A stretch of 64,000 bases of DNA from Branchiostoma lanceolatum (taxonomy: Eukaryota > Chordata > Leptocardii > Amphioxiformes > Branchiostomatidae): the NCBI RefSeq assembly GCF_035083965.1, contig NC_089722.1:31004958-31068957 (forward strand). Reading direction: 5' to 3'. This document shows positions 34,001 to 43,245 of this stretch, piece after piece (the first letter of the stretch is position 1; each line of letters begins with the position of its first letter). Made by a program: the position numbers and the translations under genes. A model generated the notes under the pieces. That model saw nothing but the letters and a program-made list of their open reading frames with translations, was not told where the DNA came from and ran no database searches.

Positions 34001-34092
34001 GAGCAGAGGAGTCTGCTCAGGAGACGGAGGATGAAGCAGGTGGTGGTGATGGAGGTGGGGATGAGGAGGATGATGAAGAAGATGCAGAGTGA
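30931..34092 (+). CDS. Second EF-hand pair module (module B)
   Basis: Three exons, 30931-31068, 33435-33520 and 33987-34092 (phases 0, 2), encode ALRMHIEKRGLRMWDVFRAM, loop DEDGSMTVSREE, then loop DKDGDGDIDYEE, and an acidic tail ending EDDEEDAE with TGA at 34090-34092. Exon lengths, phases and motif order mirror module A (21172-25180), so the two arose by tandem duplication. How B is transcribed is unclear. It could be an alternative LRRC74-like C-terminus, using the internal phase-0 donor at 18530 or exon 11's phase-0 end, or a short separate EF-hand gene with its own promoter near 30.0 kb. A further acceptor at 30942 would fit exon 10's phase-1 end. The protein would bind calcium through the canonical second loop. 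Confidence 0.7.
31069..32112 (+). other. Intron, no feature recognised
   Basis: AT-rich. AACATGGCCT near 31505 and AGGCCATGTTGATT near 31130 are complementary and border a segment (31130-31520) with complementary ends (TGGATGACATCCACATG / GGATGTCATCCATATAATCG), so an old inverted-repeat element is possible. Confidence 0.4.
32113..33150. repeat. 127-bp tandem array with octamer palindromes
   Basis: Eight to nine copies. CCTAAAGG/CCTAATGG marks recur at 32241, 32356, 32483, 32600, 32727, 32854, 32981 and 33108, that is a 127-bp unit and shorter 115-117-bp variants. Each unit holds an inverted repeat CATAAATTATGC ... GCATAATTTATG around ATGCAAAT-containing sequence. It lies in the intron between the two module B EF-hand exons. 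Confidence 0.92.
33222..33270. repeat. (GAA)n microsatellite
   Basis: Purine-only GAA run with one interruption, immediately after the 127-bp array. Confidence 0.9.
33435..33520 (+). CDS. Module B exon 2 (EF-hand)
   Basis: 86 nt: NTGIELEDEELDVLIDYLDK with loop DKDGDGDIDYEE. Acceptor CTCCCACAG, donor GA/GTGAGT, phase 2. Same size as exon 12. Confidence 0.82.
33987..34092 (+). CDS. Module B exon 3 (acidic tail, stop)
   Basis: Acceptor GTCCACAG. Encodes ELVEGAEESAQETEDEAGGG and a Gly/Asp/Glu tail. The end of this exon is the first unit of the 70-bp minisatellite. Confidence 0.75.
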
Positions 34093-34600
34093 GGAGGATG
34101 GAGGAGGCGGTGCTGATGAGAAAGGAGGGGATGAGGAGGATGATGAAGAGGATGCAGAGTGAGGAGGATGGAGGAGGCGGTGCAGATGAGAAAGGAGGGG
34201 ATGAGGAGGATGATGAAGAAGATGCAGTGTGAGGAGGATGAAAGAGGCAGCGCTGATGAGGGAGGAGGGGATGAGGAGGATGATGATGAAGAAGATGCAG
34301 AGTGAGGAGGATGGAGGAGGCGGTGCTGATGAGAAAGGAGGGGATGAGGAGGAGGATGAAGAGGATGCAGAGTGAGGAGGATGGAGGAGGCGGTGTTAAT
34401 GAGGGAGGAGGGGACGAGGAGGATGATGAAGAGGATGCAGAGTGAGGAGGATGAAGGAGGCGGTGCTGATGAGGGAGGAGGGGACGAGGAGGATGATGAA
34501 GAAGATGCAGAGTGAGGAGGATGAAGGAGGCGGTGCTGATGAGGGAGGAGGGGATGATGATGATGACGATGATGCAGAGTAAGGAGGATGAAGGAGGATA
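34023..34600. repeat. 70-bp minisatellite overlapping the coding end
   Basis: GATGCAGAGTGAGG marks recur at 34081, 34151, 34221, 34294, 34364, 34434, 34504 and 34571 (spacings 70, 70, 73, 70, 70, 70, 67). The first unit contains the stop codon of module B; the rest would be 3' UTR. Confidence 0.9.
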
Positions 34601-35220
34601 ATGGTGATGAGGATGGAGGAGGCAGGATGCTGAAGATGCGGATGAGGAGAATGCAGACAGAATAAGAATGAGGAGATGAATGATGTAGGATCATGAGTAG
34701 GAGGATGCAGAGGGGGAGATGGAGGGTGGAAGGATATGACGGAGCCAGAGATTTGAGGCTGAATCATTGGGATATCCATTGCTTGTTTCATACAAAGATG
34801 TAACTGGCTTGAATTTCAGTATTATCACTTAGCTTTCATCTCCCTTTGTCTTGCCACTGATTGTGCATTTCAATCCTCACAATACAATATTGTCACTTTC
34901 AACTTTTACAGCAAAACTCAACAAAAAAGTTGTCAATGGTTTATCAATCATATTTCCATGAATGCTTTGTCAATTGTATTGTATTACATATCATTGGAAA
35001 TCATGTTTATTGTCCTTTGCAGTAATGTTCTGTTTGTTATGATCGTACATTCTTGGGTTGAGCACCAGGGCTAATGTGTAAGTCTAGAAAAAAGTGCCAA
35101 AACTTTTCTTCATCATTTGTCTTTTGTTTTTTGACGACTTGGATTTTTGTTTGCGTTACTTATCCTTAAGTTTGTATTAAGCAGAACCATGGTTTTAAAT
35201 CATGATTGTTTATTTCAAAT
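34601..35220. other. No gene recognised
   Basis: Purine-rich decay of the minisatellite to about 34740, then AT-rich sequence, presumably 3' UTR or flank. Confidence 0.4.
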
Positions 35221-35630
35221 AATTATCTAACAAAATAGCTATTACACAGAAAGTCAGTATTCCCAGGCAATGCACACTGCCTAATGTCAAAGGATATACC
35301 AAGCCATGTTTATGAACAGGATCAGGGTAAATATTGTTATTTTTTTAAAAGAATGATTATCTAACAAGGTAGCTATTCCATAGCCTTTACCAAGCTCCAC
35401 AGGTCGCTAGAACAATAGTAGAAATTTGCCAAATAGAAAGATAACATGACAGTTTTCGACGTCGCAAACTGTACTCCCTGGCCAGCTAACTCCTCTGGCA
35501 TGTTATCTGTCTATTTTGCAAATTTCTACTATTTTCCAGCAACCTGTGGAGCATGGCAAAGGCTAGCTATTCCACAAAAAGTCAGTATTTCCAGGCAAAG
35601 TCTGATGTCAAAGGATATACCAAGCCATTT
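35221..35630. repeat. Tandem duplication of ~100 bp, second copy interrupted
   Basis: TTATCTAACAAAATAGCTATT...AAAGTCAGTATTCCCAGGCAA and TGTCAAAGGATATACCAAGCCAT occur at 35223-35310 and again at 35358-35630. The second copy is split by the MITE at 35381-35565. Confidence 0.75.
35381..35565. mobile_element. Mutator-type MITE with exact 9-bp duplication
   Basis: 185 bp. Ends TAGCCTTTACCAAGCTCCAC and its near complement GTGGAGCATGGCAAAGGCTA. Flanked by GCTATTCCA (35372-35380, 35566-35574). Fragments of the same family (ATTTGCCAGATTTCTACTATTT) occur near 61297 and 43452. Confidence 0.83.
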
Positions 35631-36120
35631 TCTATCTTTTCAGTAGTCGTTATGCCCAAAGCAGATGTGAGGTTAGTGGACCAGTGGCTAGCTGTGAATA
35701 AACTGATCTGCTTGAAAATTTTATGAAATATTATTGAAGATGAAACAGATATGAAGTTATATATTTTGGGAAGGGCTATATACATATATTTTATAGGGAA
35801 TACTTATCTCTCTCTATATATATATATATAATGTGTTGTACTATACATGAGATTCGAGTGTTGTTTAAAACATTTTTACTGATTAGAACTAGCTTTTGGT
35901 AGATTTTTGCATAGATCTACTGCAGTTTTGTTTCATTCGCTTTTTAGTTCTTGTGTAAAGAGGATTTTGCATCATTCTCCTTATGATTTATTGACACTAA
36001 AAGAAGTGAATGTGTTTGTTCTAGATTTATGTGAAGTTCCATATTGTCAGAGTACAAATAAAGACAAATATAAACTTGTCAGAATTTTGTTGTTTTCAAC
36101 TACATGTATTACAATGCAAA
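35631..36120. other. No gene recognised
   Basis: AT-rich with a short (TA)n run near 35815-35830. Confidence 0.4.
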
Positions 36121-36490
36121 GTGGTATCGTGTGGCGCAACGGCAGAGCGTTCGACTCAGAACCAAGAGGTCCCGAGTTCGAATCCTGTCATGTCACCGAT
36201 CTTGTGCCCTTGGGAAAGGCACTTTACACGACTTTCCTCACTCCACCCAGGTGTAAATGGGTACCTGACTTCGTTGGGGAAGGTCGTATTGAGGTCACCT
36301 AGTGGCGCCGAATGGCAGCCGCCCAGACCCTTGCGACAGTTCCACAAAATGCAAGTGTAGAGAAGATATTATATAATTATATTGTGTATTGTGTGAAACC
36401 TGTAATATCCTGCATCAATTCAGCACTAATAGACTGCCATTGCGGGTAATTTCTGACTAATAAAAACCATTATCATTATTACTATTATAG
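36121..36490 (+). mobile_element. tRNA-derived SINE
   Basis: A box TGGCGCAACGGCAGAGCG and B box GAGTTCGAATCC are 35-40 bp apart. A conserved core follows (GGAAAGGCACTTTACACGAC, CAGGTGTAAATGGGTACC) and then an ATT-rich tail. The core recurs inverted near 44600-44665 and, diverged, near 52120-52180. Not a functional tRNA. Confidence 0.75.
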
Positions 36491-36633
36491 GTGGAGCACA
36501 AATATGTTAATTACAACAGTGTAGTGCCAAAGTTGTAGGGAATATTTAGCATTTAGCAAATAAAATAAAATGTAAGTAAAGATGGGGAAAATGCGGTGTT
36601 AATGAAAGCTACGAGAGCCGTAGTGAATACGTA

Positions 36634-36636
<3 letters not shown>

Positions 36637-36667
<31 letters not shown>
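36637..36667. repeat. (GT)n microsatellite
   Basis: About 15 GT units. Confidence 0.9.
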
Positions 36668-36670
<3 letters not shown>

Positions 36671-36679
36671 ATGTGGAGA

Positions 36680-37545
36680 ATATGTCTGCAAATTTCAATA
36701 CAAGACTTCAAAGTATAAATGGAGAATAGCAATAAATCTATGCATTCGTAAATTAAACGTACAAGGTATTTCCGTGCCACCTATACGACATTTCCTACAC
36801 AGAGCCGTGGCCCAAGCTGTCAGAGAATCTGAAAAAAATGGGCGATTCTTTGATTGGCTGACAGTTGGTGAGAGGCCACAAGCACAAACTTCAGCCCGGG
36901 TAATTATCAGAGCCGTCCCATGGTGTGTATATACATTCTCAGCCGAAATCCACAACGATAACAGGGATAAATCTTACAGCAACAAACTCCGAACTTACCG
37001 TCTGTTAAAGTCATTGTATAAAGAAGAAGAGTATTTATCCATTATCAACATCAAACACAGAGTGGCTACTACTAAACTCCGGGTTAGCTGTCACAGATTA
37101 CATGTCGAAACAGGAAGGCACAACCGCACGCCTCTACAACATAGACTTTGCCAACATTGTAATTTAAATCGAGTAGAAGATGAGCAACATTTCGTCCTGG
37201 ATTGTAAATTATACTATAGCGAAAGAAGTGTACTTTTTAACTTAATCAAAGAAAAATTCCCATATTTCGAACATCTTAATGCAACAGACAAATTCATATC
37301 TTTATTGCGCCTGGATAATCTTTGTATAAGAAATATTGTCTGTTCATACATTTACACATGTACAAAGAAGCGAGAAGAAGTCGACACTACTGGACTAGCT
37401 TAGTTGAATAACACGTTTGTCTACTCTATATGTTTACAGCTTGTATTGTTGTATTTATGTCCTTGTATGTTCCATGTGTTTAGTTAGACGACCTGTACCT
37501 AGCCCCTCGGGGCATGAATGCACAGTAAAGGTCTTTCATCCATTA
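36680..37545 (+). mobile_element. LINE ORF2 C-terminal remnant
   Basis: An open frame up to a stop near 37403 encodes SYSNKLRTYRLLKSLYKEEE, HRVATTKLRVSCHRLHVETG and a C-x2-C-x9-H-x4-C finger (LCQHCNL...EQHFVLDC), the zinc-binding tail of non-LTR retrotransposon reverse transcriptases. A 3' UTR ending GGTCTTTCATCCATTAT follows. It is 5'-truncated with no catalytic RT domain. Confidence 0.78.
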
Positions 37546-38442
37546 TCTGTGACCCTTATATAGACCGCGGGTGAAGTTTTGCGGGTGAGAATACCTGTAA
37601 GACCGGTTGAACATAGACCTTTGTTCTGCCGAACGAGCCGTTGACGCATATACGCAGATCGTCGACCATCTTGCAGTTTACAAGACAACACATTACGCCC
37701 CCAGTCGGCTGCGGGTAAGGGAAATGCATTATACTTGTGATACCTAACCGTCTAACGTGAAACTGCCGCCGTTCAATTTGTCTTGCACGTTCGAAGGGAC
37801 ATTCTGAAATCCCATTAATTTAATATGTTTCAGTTACGTTCTTGTTTTTACGCTGGCCCGCCCATCTCAAAGGCCTTGCTACATCTATAACTACATAGTA
37901 TGAGGATTTTTGTCAAAGCATTGCTCAAAAACTGTGTAGTAAGTTAACTTGTTCGTAGATAGTAAATGTAATCGTATACCTTTGCATATGGCCATGGATC
38001 CAACATTAATATATTATATTGCTCTGTTTTGTTACAGTTTTATTGCTCAGTATTTACAGAAAGTATACAGATAATGTAGGGTAACTGGTGGCAAGCGACA
38101 TGGTTGCAAGTGGAGTGACAAGTGGAGCAAGAGGCTATTCTAACTGCCACAGAATACAATCTATGGTTGTCCCTTTTTGACCTATTTTTTTTGGAAGCAA
38201 TGACCACTTTTTTGGAAGCAGTGAACGATGCGTACCACTTCCTGTGAGTTATAGTTTGGGAAATTGTGATGAGTTTTTGTGGCTTCAGTTTAAAAAGCCC
38301 GTTTCTTTCCTGGTAGTTTTTAGAAGGGCAGTTTGAAAGATTCTTCCACCGCTTTTGACATACAGTACCTATAGCTAGTTACAAAATGTACACGGTGCCT
38401 GTACGGTGTCTTGGACGGATACGCGATTTGAAATCTGACTGA
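37546..38442. other. No gene recognised
   Basis: No exon-like segment. Contains a moderately GC-rich stretch at 37560-37700. Confidence 0.4.
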
Positions 38443-38636
38443 TAATGCTAGGGTCACATTTCCAAGCCGGGGCCCGGCCGGACAGTTTGCCGGAACGAAA
38501 AGTACGACATAGAAGACAACAAAAGACATAAACGTAAAACTGGTTATTCATAAGCATGATCTGTGTATATTTCTTGATATGAATTTTTATTTTACGTTCC
38601 CGCAAATAGCCCGGCCGGGCCCCGGTATGGATATGT
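38443..38636. mobile_element. MITE with GC-rich ends, tandem copy 1
   Basis: Left end TGCTAGGGTCACATTTCCAA then GCCGGGGCCCGGCCGG. The right end has the complementary CCCGGCCGGGCCCCGG. The next copy follows immediately. Confidence 0.75.
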
Positions 38637-38845
38637 ATAATGCTAGGGTCACATTTCCAACCCGGGGCCCGGCCGGGCAGCTTGTGGGAACGAAAACTAT
38701 GACATAAAAGACAACAAAACACACAAAACTTTTGAAAAATTATTCCTTACAATACGTTATGTATATCCTTGATATGCGTCTTTTATTCTTTGTTTTCTCA
38801 AACAGCCCGACCGGGCCCCGGCTTGGAAATGTGACCGAAGCATTA
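38637..38845. mobile_element. MITE with GC-rich ends, tandem copy 2 (promoter-proximal)
   Basis: Same family. The right end CCGACCGGGCCCCGGCTTGG then AAATGTGACCGAAGCATTA stops 6 bp before the start codon of the transporter gene, so the 5' UTR and probably the promoter are element-derived. Confidence 0.78.
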
Positions 38846-38851
38846 CACGGC

Positions 38852-38986
38852 ATGTCGTTTCTACAACAGCAGAAAATGCCAGCAATGACATCGGGAATCG
38901 ATGAGTCCGGGAAGTTGGACAAACTTTTTCAAGATCAAGATTCTGAAGATCCGGAGAAGGACATCGATAGCCGCCTTAGGTTCAAG
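38852..38986 (+). CDS. DMT transporter exon 1
   Basis: MSFLQQQKMPAMTSGIDESG start; donor AAG/GTAGGG. It begins 6 bp after a MITE end. Confidence 0.72.
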
Positions 38987-41900
38987 GTAGGGCACGCATG
39001 GATGTCGGACGACTCGGTCCATTACCAACTCGGCCCATCTCTCTTGTCAACTCGGCCCCAAAACCTTAAAGTCAACAGTTTCAAGTTGTCTGACAAAAAG
39101 ACGTGGCCTGTATTGAAATCATGTTGATTGCCTAAGCGCCGGCCGTATGGGTCCCCAAAAGCCTCAAATTAAGTCAACAGTTCGAAGTTGTCTGACAAAA
39201 AACGCGGTCTCTGTTAAAGTCATGTTGATTGCCTAAGCGCCGGCGGTATATGGAGCTCCAAAAACCTCAACAGTTCGAAGTTGTCTGACAATTACGCAAG
39301 GACACATTGTTACTACAAATGTACCGTTTAAGATTTGTGTATGTATATATGCAATACTACCTGGGACACGGCGGATAAACATTAAAAATTGCAGTCATGA
39401 GGTTGTGGTTTAGAAGGTGAGTGTTTTTTGTTTTATTTTGTGGAAATTTGGCGATTGGCCGACTTGACCTCGGCGATGGGCCGACTTGACCTCGGCGATG
39501 GGCCGAATTGACCCCGGCGATGGGCCGAATTGACCAGATTTGCGATGGGCCGAGTTGACCAGATTTGCGATGGGCCGAGTTGACCAGATTTGCGATGGTC
39601 CGAGTTGACCAGATTTGCGATGGGCCGAGTTGACCAGATTTGCGATGGGCCGAGTTGACCAGATTTGCGATGGGCCGAGTTGACCAGATTTGCGATGGGC
39701 GGAGTTGAAAATGGGCCGAGTTGTCCTGATACCAGGCACGCATGCGTAGTGTATGTACGTACGTAGCATCGCAGGAGCACAGCCTCCTTGAACTTGGGAG
39801 AATCGGCTGTGACCGTGACTTCCTGGGGTAAAGAGTTCCAGACTCTCACAGTTTGAGGATGAAATGAATATCTGTAACAGTCTTTGTGGAATGGTAGCGT
39901 CTTGTATGAATTTTGATTTGAGTGTCGCGATTGGCGCGGTGCAGGCCTCAGTAGTGTTATGAAATACAAAGGCAATTGTTGAGTAAGCATCTACATGCTA
40001 ATCCCGTGAATATGTTACTCAGGTGGGTAAGTCACAGGATAATAAAGTTCTTTGTAAAGCCCCCGTCACAAATAAGAAATTCAGCTCGGCTGACGTGTTG
40101 GCGAGCTTCAAATGTACATTTTCCGCCGAAGTACGGCCAACGTCCTCTCCATCATGCTTAGGTCACATTCCCAAGCCGGGGCCCGGCCGGGGTGTCGGCG
40201 AAAACGAAAAATTAAAAAACGCATATCAAGAAAATACACAATTTGTAGTTAGGAGTAATTTTGAACGTTTTTTGTCTTTAGTTGTCTTTTATATCATATT
40301 TTTCGTTCCCGCAAGCTGCCCGACCGGGCCCCGGAATGGAAATGTGACCTAAGCATTACGCGGGCTTCGGGCGATTTTTAGAAATCAAAGTTGATCCAAA
40401 TATTGGCCTTTTACCAGGTTAGTCGATTCTGACTTCGTCCATGTCCAAGAGATGGTACCATCCCATGGGGGATTTTTAGTTTTTAGTGTTCGACGGACGT
40501 CACCTGAGATTTTCATTGGAAAATGCGGTCGACACTCGGGCGATTTTGAAATTCGGCGAGCTTCGGGCGATCTACAAATTCGGCCGACGGTCGCATGAAT
40601 TGTGACGCCGGCTTAACACAAGCAACTGTTTTATTCCACCCGATACATATTCAAGACCGACGTTTCGGCGACCGTCTGTCCCGACATACCTTCCTAGGGG
40701 CAATTCTGACTGGTTCTATTACGCGCACTGCAGCTAGGTGTCGCTGCTAACAAATGCGGTCCCAAACGTTAGTAGCGACATCTATAGCTGCAGCGCGTAA
40801 TAGAACCGGTCACTGGCATTGGCCTGAGGAAGGTGATGGACGGTCGCCGAAACATCAGTCTTGAATAAAAGACTTTGGTGTATACAATTGCAAATAACTT
40901 TGTTTAATATTCACCTGCTAACTAAATTGTGCAATAATAAAGATTGTACCAGAAACAAGAAGCCATGCATAAGACTATCTGATCTCACAATAATCTGTTT
41001 TATTTTACCTCAGAATTATTGGGGCGTGGCCGCATGCCTGGCATACGGGCTTGCCAGTGGTTTGGTTCCTGCAACCTCACGGTATGTACAAGACCGAGGA
41101 TACACAGCATATCAGATGAACTTCTTCAACGATCTACTACTTCTTTCAGCTATTCTGTGCGTCGCCGCCTATCACAGGACAAACCTTCTCACCACCAACT
41201 ATAAACAAGTCTTCCGCTTGACTTTCAACGGAGTTGGTCGTTTCCTCGGAATCCTTTGCCAGGTTTGCCATTGATTTATTTCGAATGATTTTAGACCATT
41301 CAGTGATTGTATCTTTTGGGCTTTAACTTTGATGCGGCCATTTCGGTGTCCATGAGACCACGTTAATACTGCATATGTGAAGTGCTGTTTTAGAAATCGT
41401 GTTTTAATCAAGTATTATCGTTGAGATTTTTATAATAAAATCATAAAGTCTTGGTATGTCACCAAAGGCGATGTTTCTTTTACCGACCGTGTAAACAGCC
41501 TCGTAATTCAGCCTCCCCAGCGGCTGCCTGGAGGTTTGTAAGTCTGGCTGTTTTTGAATAAACCAGTCTACTACTACTATACTACTACTACTTCTACTAC
41601 AGGTCTCTGCCTACAGGTACGCCCCTCCGGCCAACGCAGAAACCGTCATCAACCCAAGCTCAATAGTCTTCGTTGCGATCCTTTCCTGTATCTTTATTAA
41701 AGAGGTATGTCACAAATTTGCTTTTAGAAACAGACAAATATAGGGACCATGTACATGTACATAGACCAATAATGAAATGATAAAATGATGTCACATCAGC
41801 TCTGATTACAAAACATGCTTCATGGTGCTTCTCAATAAAGCCTGAATCTTTTTTATCATTTTTTATTCAAAGAAGAATCAAATAAATGAACAAAGACAAA

Positions 41901-42939
41901 GTGGCGGACAAAATCCCCCGAGCGTCGACCGTATTTTCCAATGAAAATCTCAGGTGACGTCCGTCGAACACTAAAAATCCCTCATGGACATGGACGAAGT
42001 CAGAATCGACTAACCTGGTAAAAGGCCTGGTAAGATATTTAGATCAACTTTGATTTCTAAAAATCGCCCGAAGCCCGCGTAATCGACAGGACGGTGGCCG
42101 TATTTCGGCCGAAAATGTACATTTGAAGCTCGCCAACACGTCGGCCGAGCTGAATTTCTTATTTGTGACGGGGGCTTTAAAGTACTATGATACGATCCTA
42201 TATTCATTTACAGAGTCACTCATCGATATCGTAACGTTGGGCTTCTTTAATTTTCGTGCGCAAATGTCCTCTATTTCCCAACCTTGCCATGCAATAGCTA
42301 ATTCCTGTTGTGTGATTTCAGATCCCAACACGTCCGACTATGTTTGGCAGTCTATGGTGCATCGCAGGTGTTGCACTACTTGGTTACAGCGGCATCAGCA
42401 ACAAGGGGCCGTCAACGGTCGACTCTGACAACGTTAACGTCGCTCTGGGAATAGTGCTAGCCATCATTGCAGGATTGATTTTCGCCATGCTGACCGTTAA
42501 CATCAAAATCCTTCTGGACTCCACCCCGAAAACGATGGTTATGACGTACACTTACAGCATAGCCACAGTTTCCGCAGGGGTAGCAACGCTTTTTACCAGC
42601 CAAACGTGGTATCTTGAATCGACAACTGCCGCAGTCTTGTTTGCAAACTGTGTAAGTCGTTGCGCAGGAATCTGCTTTCTTTACGCTGGCCTGAAGCTGG
42701 TTGAGGTAAATGCAGCATATGCCCTGTTTCAGACCAATGCATTTTCTGCCTATGCACTTCAATGGATTTTGCTGGGCTTTGCTCCGACTACCTTCGATGG
42801 ATTCGGTCTGACATGTATATTGATAGGAACGTTTTCAGTTGTCGTATGGGAGGCGGTAGTCCGTAAAAAGAAAGAGAAACACGGTAAATTTATGAAACAG
42901 TTGGACTTCGATGTCACGCCTCCGAACAATAATACATGA
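38852..42939 (+). CDS. DMT/EamA-family transporter (SLC35-like)
   Basis: Four exons, all phase 0: 38852-38986, 41014-41262, 41603-41704, 42322-42939; 367 residues. The first 45 residues are a polar, charged cytosolic leader (SGKLDKLFQDQDSEDPEKDI). Then come about ten hydrophobic segments, for example WGVAACLAYGLASGLVPATS, SSIVFVAILSCIFIKE, GIVLAIIAGLIFAMLTVNI and GLTCILIGTFSVVVWEAVVR. The two-fold EamA layout and the motif near NPSSIVFVAILSCIFIKE fit the drug/metabolite transporter superfamily. Length matches SLC35G-type proteins (about 340-370), but the substrate cannot be deduced. It ends in a basic tail (RKKKEKHGKFMKQ). The second Met at 38876 (MPAM) is an alternative start. Confidence 0.82.
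39451..39715. repeat. 25-bp minisatellite
   Basis: GATGGGCCGAGTTGACCAG-type units, 22-25 bp, about 11 copies. The CAACTCGGCCC motif also appears near 39028-39058, beside exon 1. Intron 1 of the transporter. Confidence 0.92.
39735..39990 (-). mobile_element. LINE ORF2 C-terminal fragment
   Basis: The minus strand encodes KDCYRYSFHPQTVRVWNSLP and QEVTVTADSPKFKEAVL, a typical end of an L2/CR1-like reverse transcriptase. It directly abuts the minisatellite. Confidence 0.72.
40055..40614. mobile_element. AAGCCCCCGTCACAA element, copy A (carries nested MITE)
   Basis: The ends AAGCCCCCGTCACAA and TTGTGACGCCGGCTT are inverted repeats. A second copy lies inverted at 41905-42180. The MITE at 40153-40357 is inserted within copy A; the corresponding site in copy B is empty. 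Confidence 0.78.
40153..40357. mobile_element. MITE with GC-rich ends, third copy, nested
   Basis: ATGCTTAGGTCACATTCCCA...GGGGCCCGG and the complementary right end, same family as 38443-38845. Confidence 0.8.
40640..40870. mobile_element. Inverted-repeat element (GTTTCGGCGACCGTC type)
   Basis: TATTCAAGACCGACGTTTCG...CGACCGTC pairs with GACGGTCGCCGAAACATCAG...TTGAATA. The inner parts (GGTTCTATTACGCGC / GCGCGTAATAGAACC) also pair. Intron 1 of the transporter, 140 bp before exon 2. Confidence 0.7.
41014..41262 (+). CDS. DMT transporter exon 2
   Basis: Acceptor TTTACCTCAG. 83 codons from NYWGVAACLAYGLASGL to GRFLGILCQ. Donor CAG/GTTTGC. Confidence 0.85.
41480..41602 (+). mobile_element. Retroelement 3' tail with (CTA)n at an acceptor
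   Basis: GGCTGTTTTTGAATAAACCAGT followed by (CTA)n is a typical LINE/SINE 3' end. Its microsatellite runs into the exon 3 acceptor CTACTACAG. Confidence 0.5.
41603..41704 (+). CDS. DMT transporter exon 3
   Basis: The acceptor is embedded in a (CTA)n repeat. 34 codons VSAYRYAPPANAETVINPSS... ending IKE. Donor GAG/GTATGT. Confidence 0.85.
41905..42180. mobile_element. AAGCCCCCGTCACAA element, copy B (truncated)
   Basis: Complement of much of copy A (TTCTTATTTGTGACGGGGGC end; GGTGACGTCCGTCGAACACT shared). Together they form an inverted pair around exons 2 and 3. Confidence 0.78.
42322..42939 (+). CDS. DMT transporter exon 4 (stop)
   Basis: Acceptor GTGATTTCAG. 205 codons from IPTRPTMFGSLWCIAGVALL to VTPPNNNT and TGA. 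Encodes the last six or so membrane segments. Confidence 0.88.
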   Translation: MPTRPTMFGSLWCIAGVALLGYSGISNKGPSTVDSDNVNVALGIVLAIIAGLIFAMLTVNIKILLDSTPKTMVMTYTYSIATVSAGVATLFTSQTWYLESTTAAVLFANCVSRCAGICFLYAGLKLVEVNAAYALFQTNAFSAYALQWILLGFAPTTFDGFGLTCILIGTFSVVVWEAVVRKKKEKHGKFMKQLDFDVTPPNNNT

Positions 42940-43184
42940 ACCGTGGAGTGTGATATTTGAATACGCTGTTTAAAACTTTACAATAATCGAAATTGGAAAA
43001 TATTTTATACACAGCTTTCCCAAACAAGTTTTAGCCGGAGTACTTATCAACCTACATTTTACATTGTTTTGAGGGCAATTGCAACGAATTGACCGTATGT
43101 GATGCTTGCGAAGTTGTCAGGACACAGGTAAAGTTGAATTTGTATAATGTAAATACAGAATAGATTTGCATGTAAGATAGTAAG

Positions 43185-43245
<61 letters not shown>

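Noticed and set aside
34017..34791. Long Ser/Pro/His-rich open frames on the minus strand
   Set aside because: They are the complement of the Gly/Glu/Asp-type 70-bp minisatellite. Composition follows the repeat and no homology is apparent.
36121..36190. tRNA gene
   Set aside because: A and B boxes are present, but the sequence continues into a SINE core and tail and the cloverleaf is incomplete. The same holds for 9090-9186, 10013-10100 and 52040-52100.
39357..39770. Overlapping minus-strand frames with repeated Ser-Ala-His-Arg-Lys-type units
   Set aside because: Frames are kept open by the 25-bp minisatellite in several registers. Only the adjoining 39770-39990 part looks like a LINE protein.
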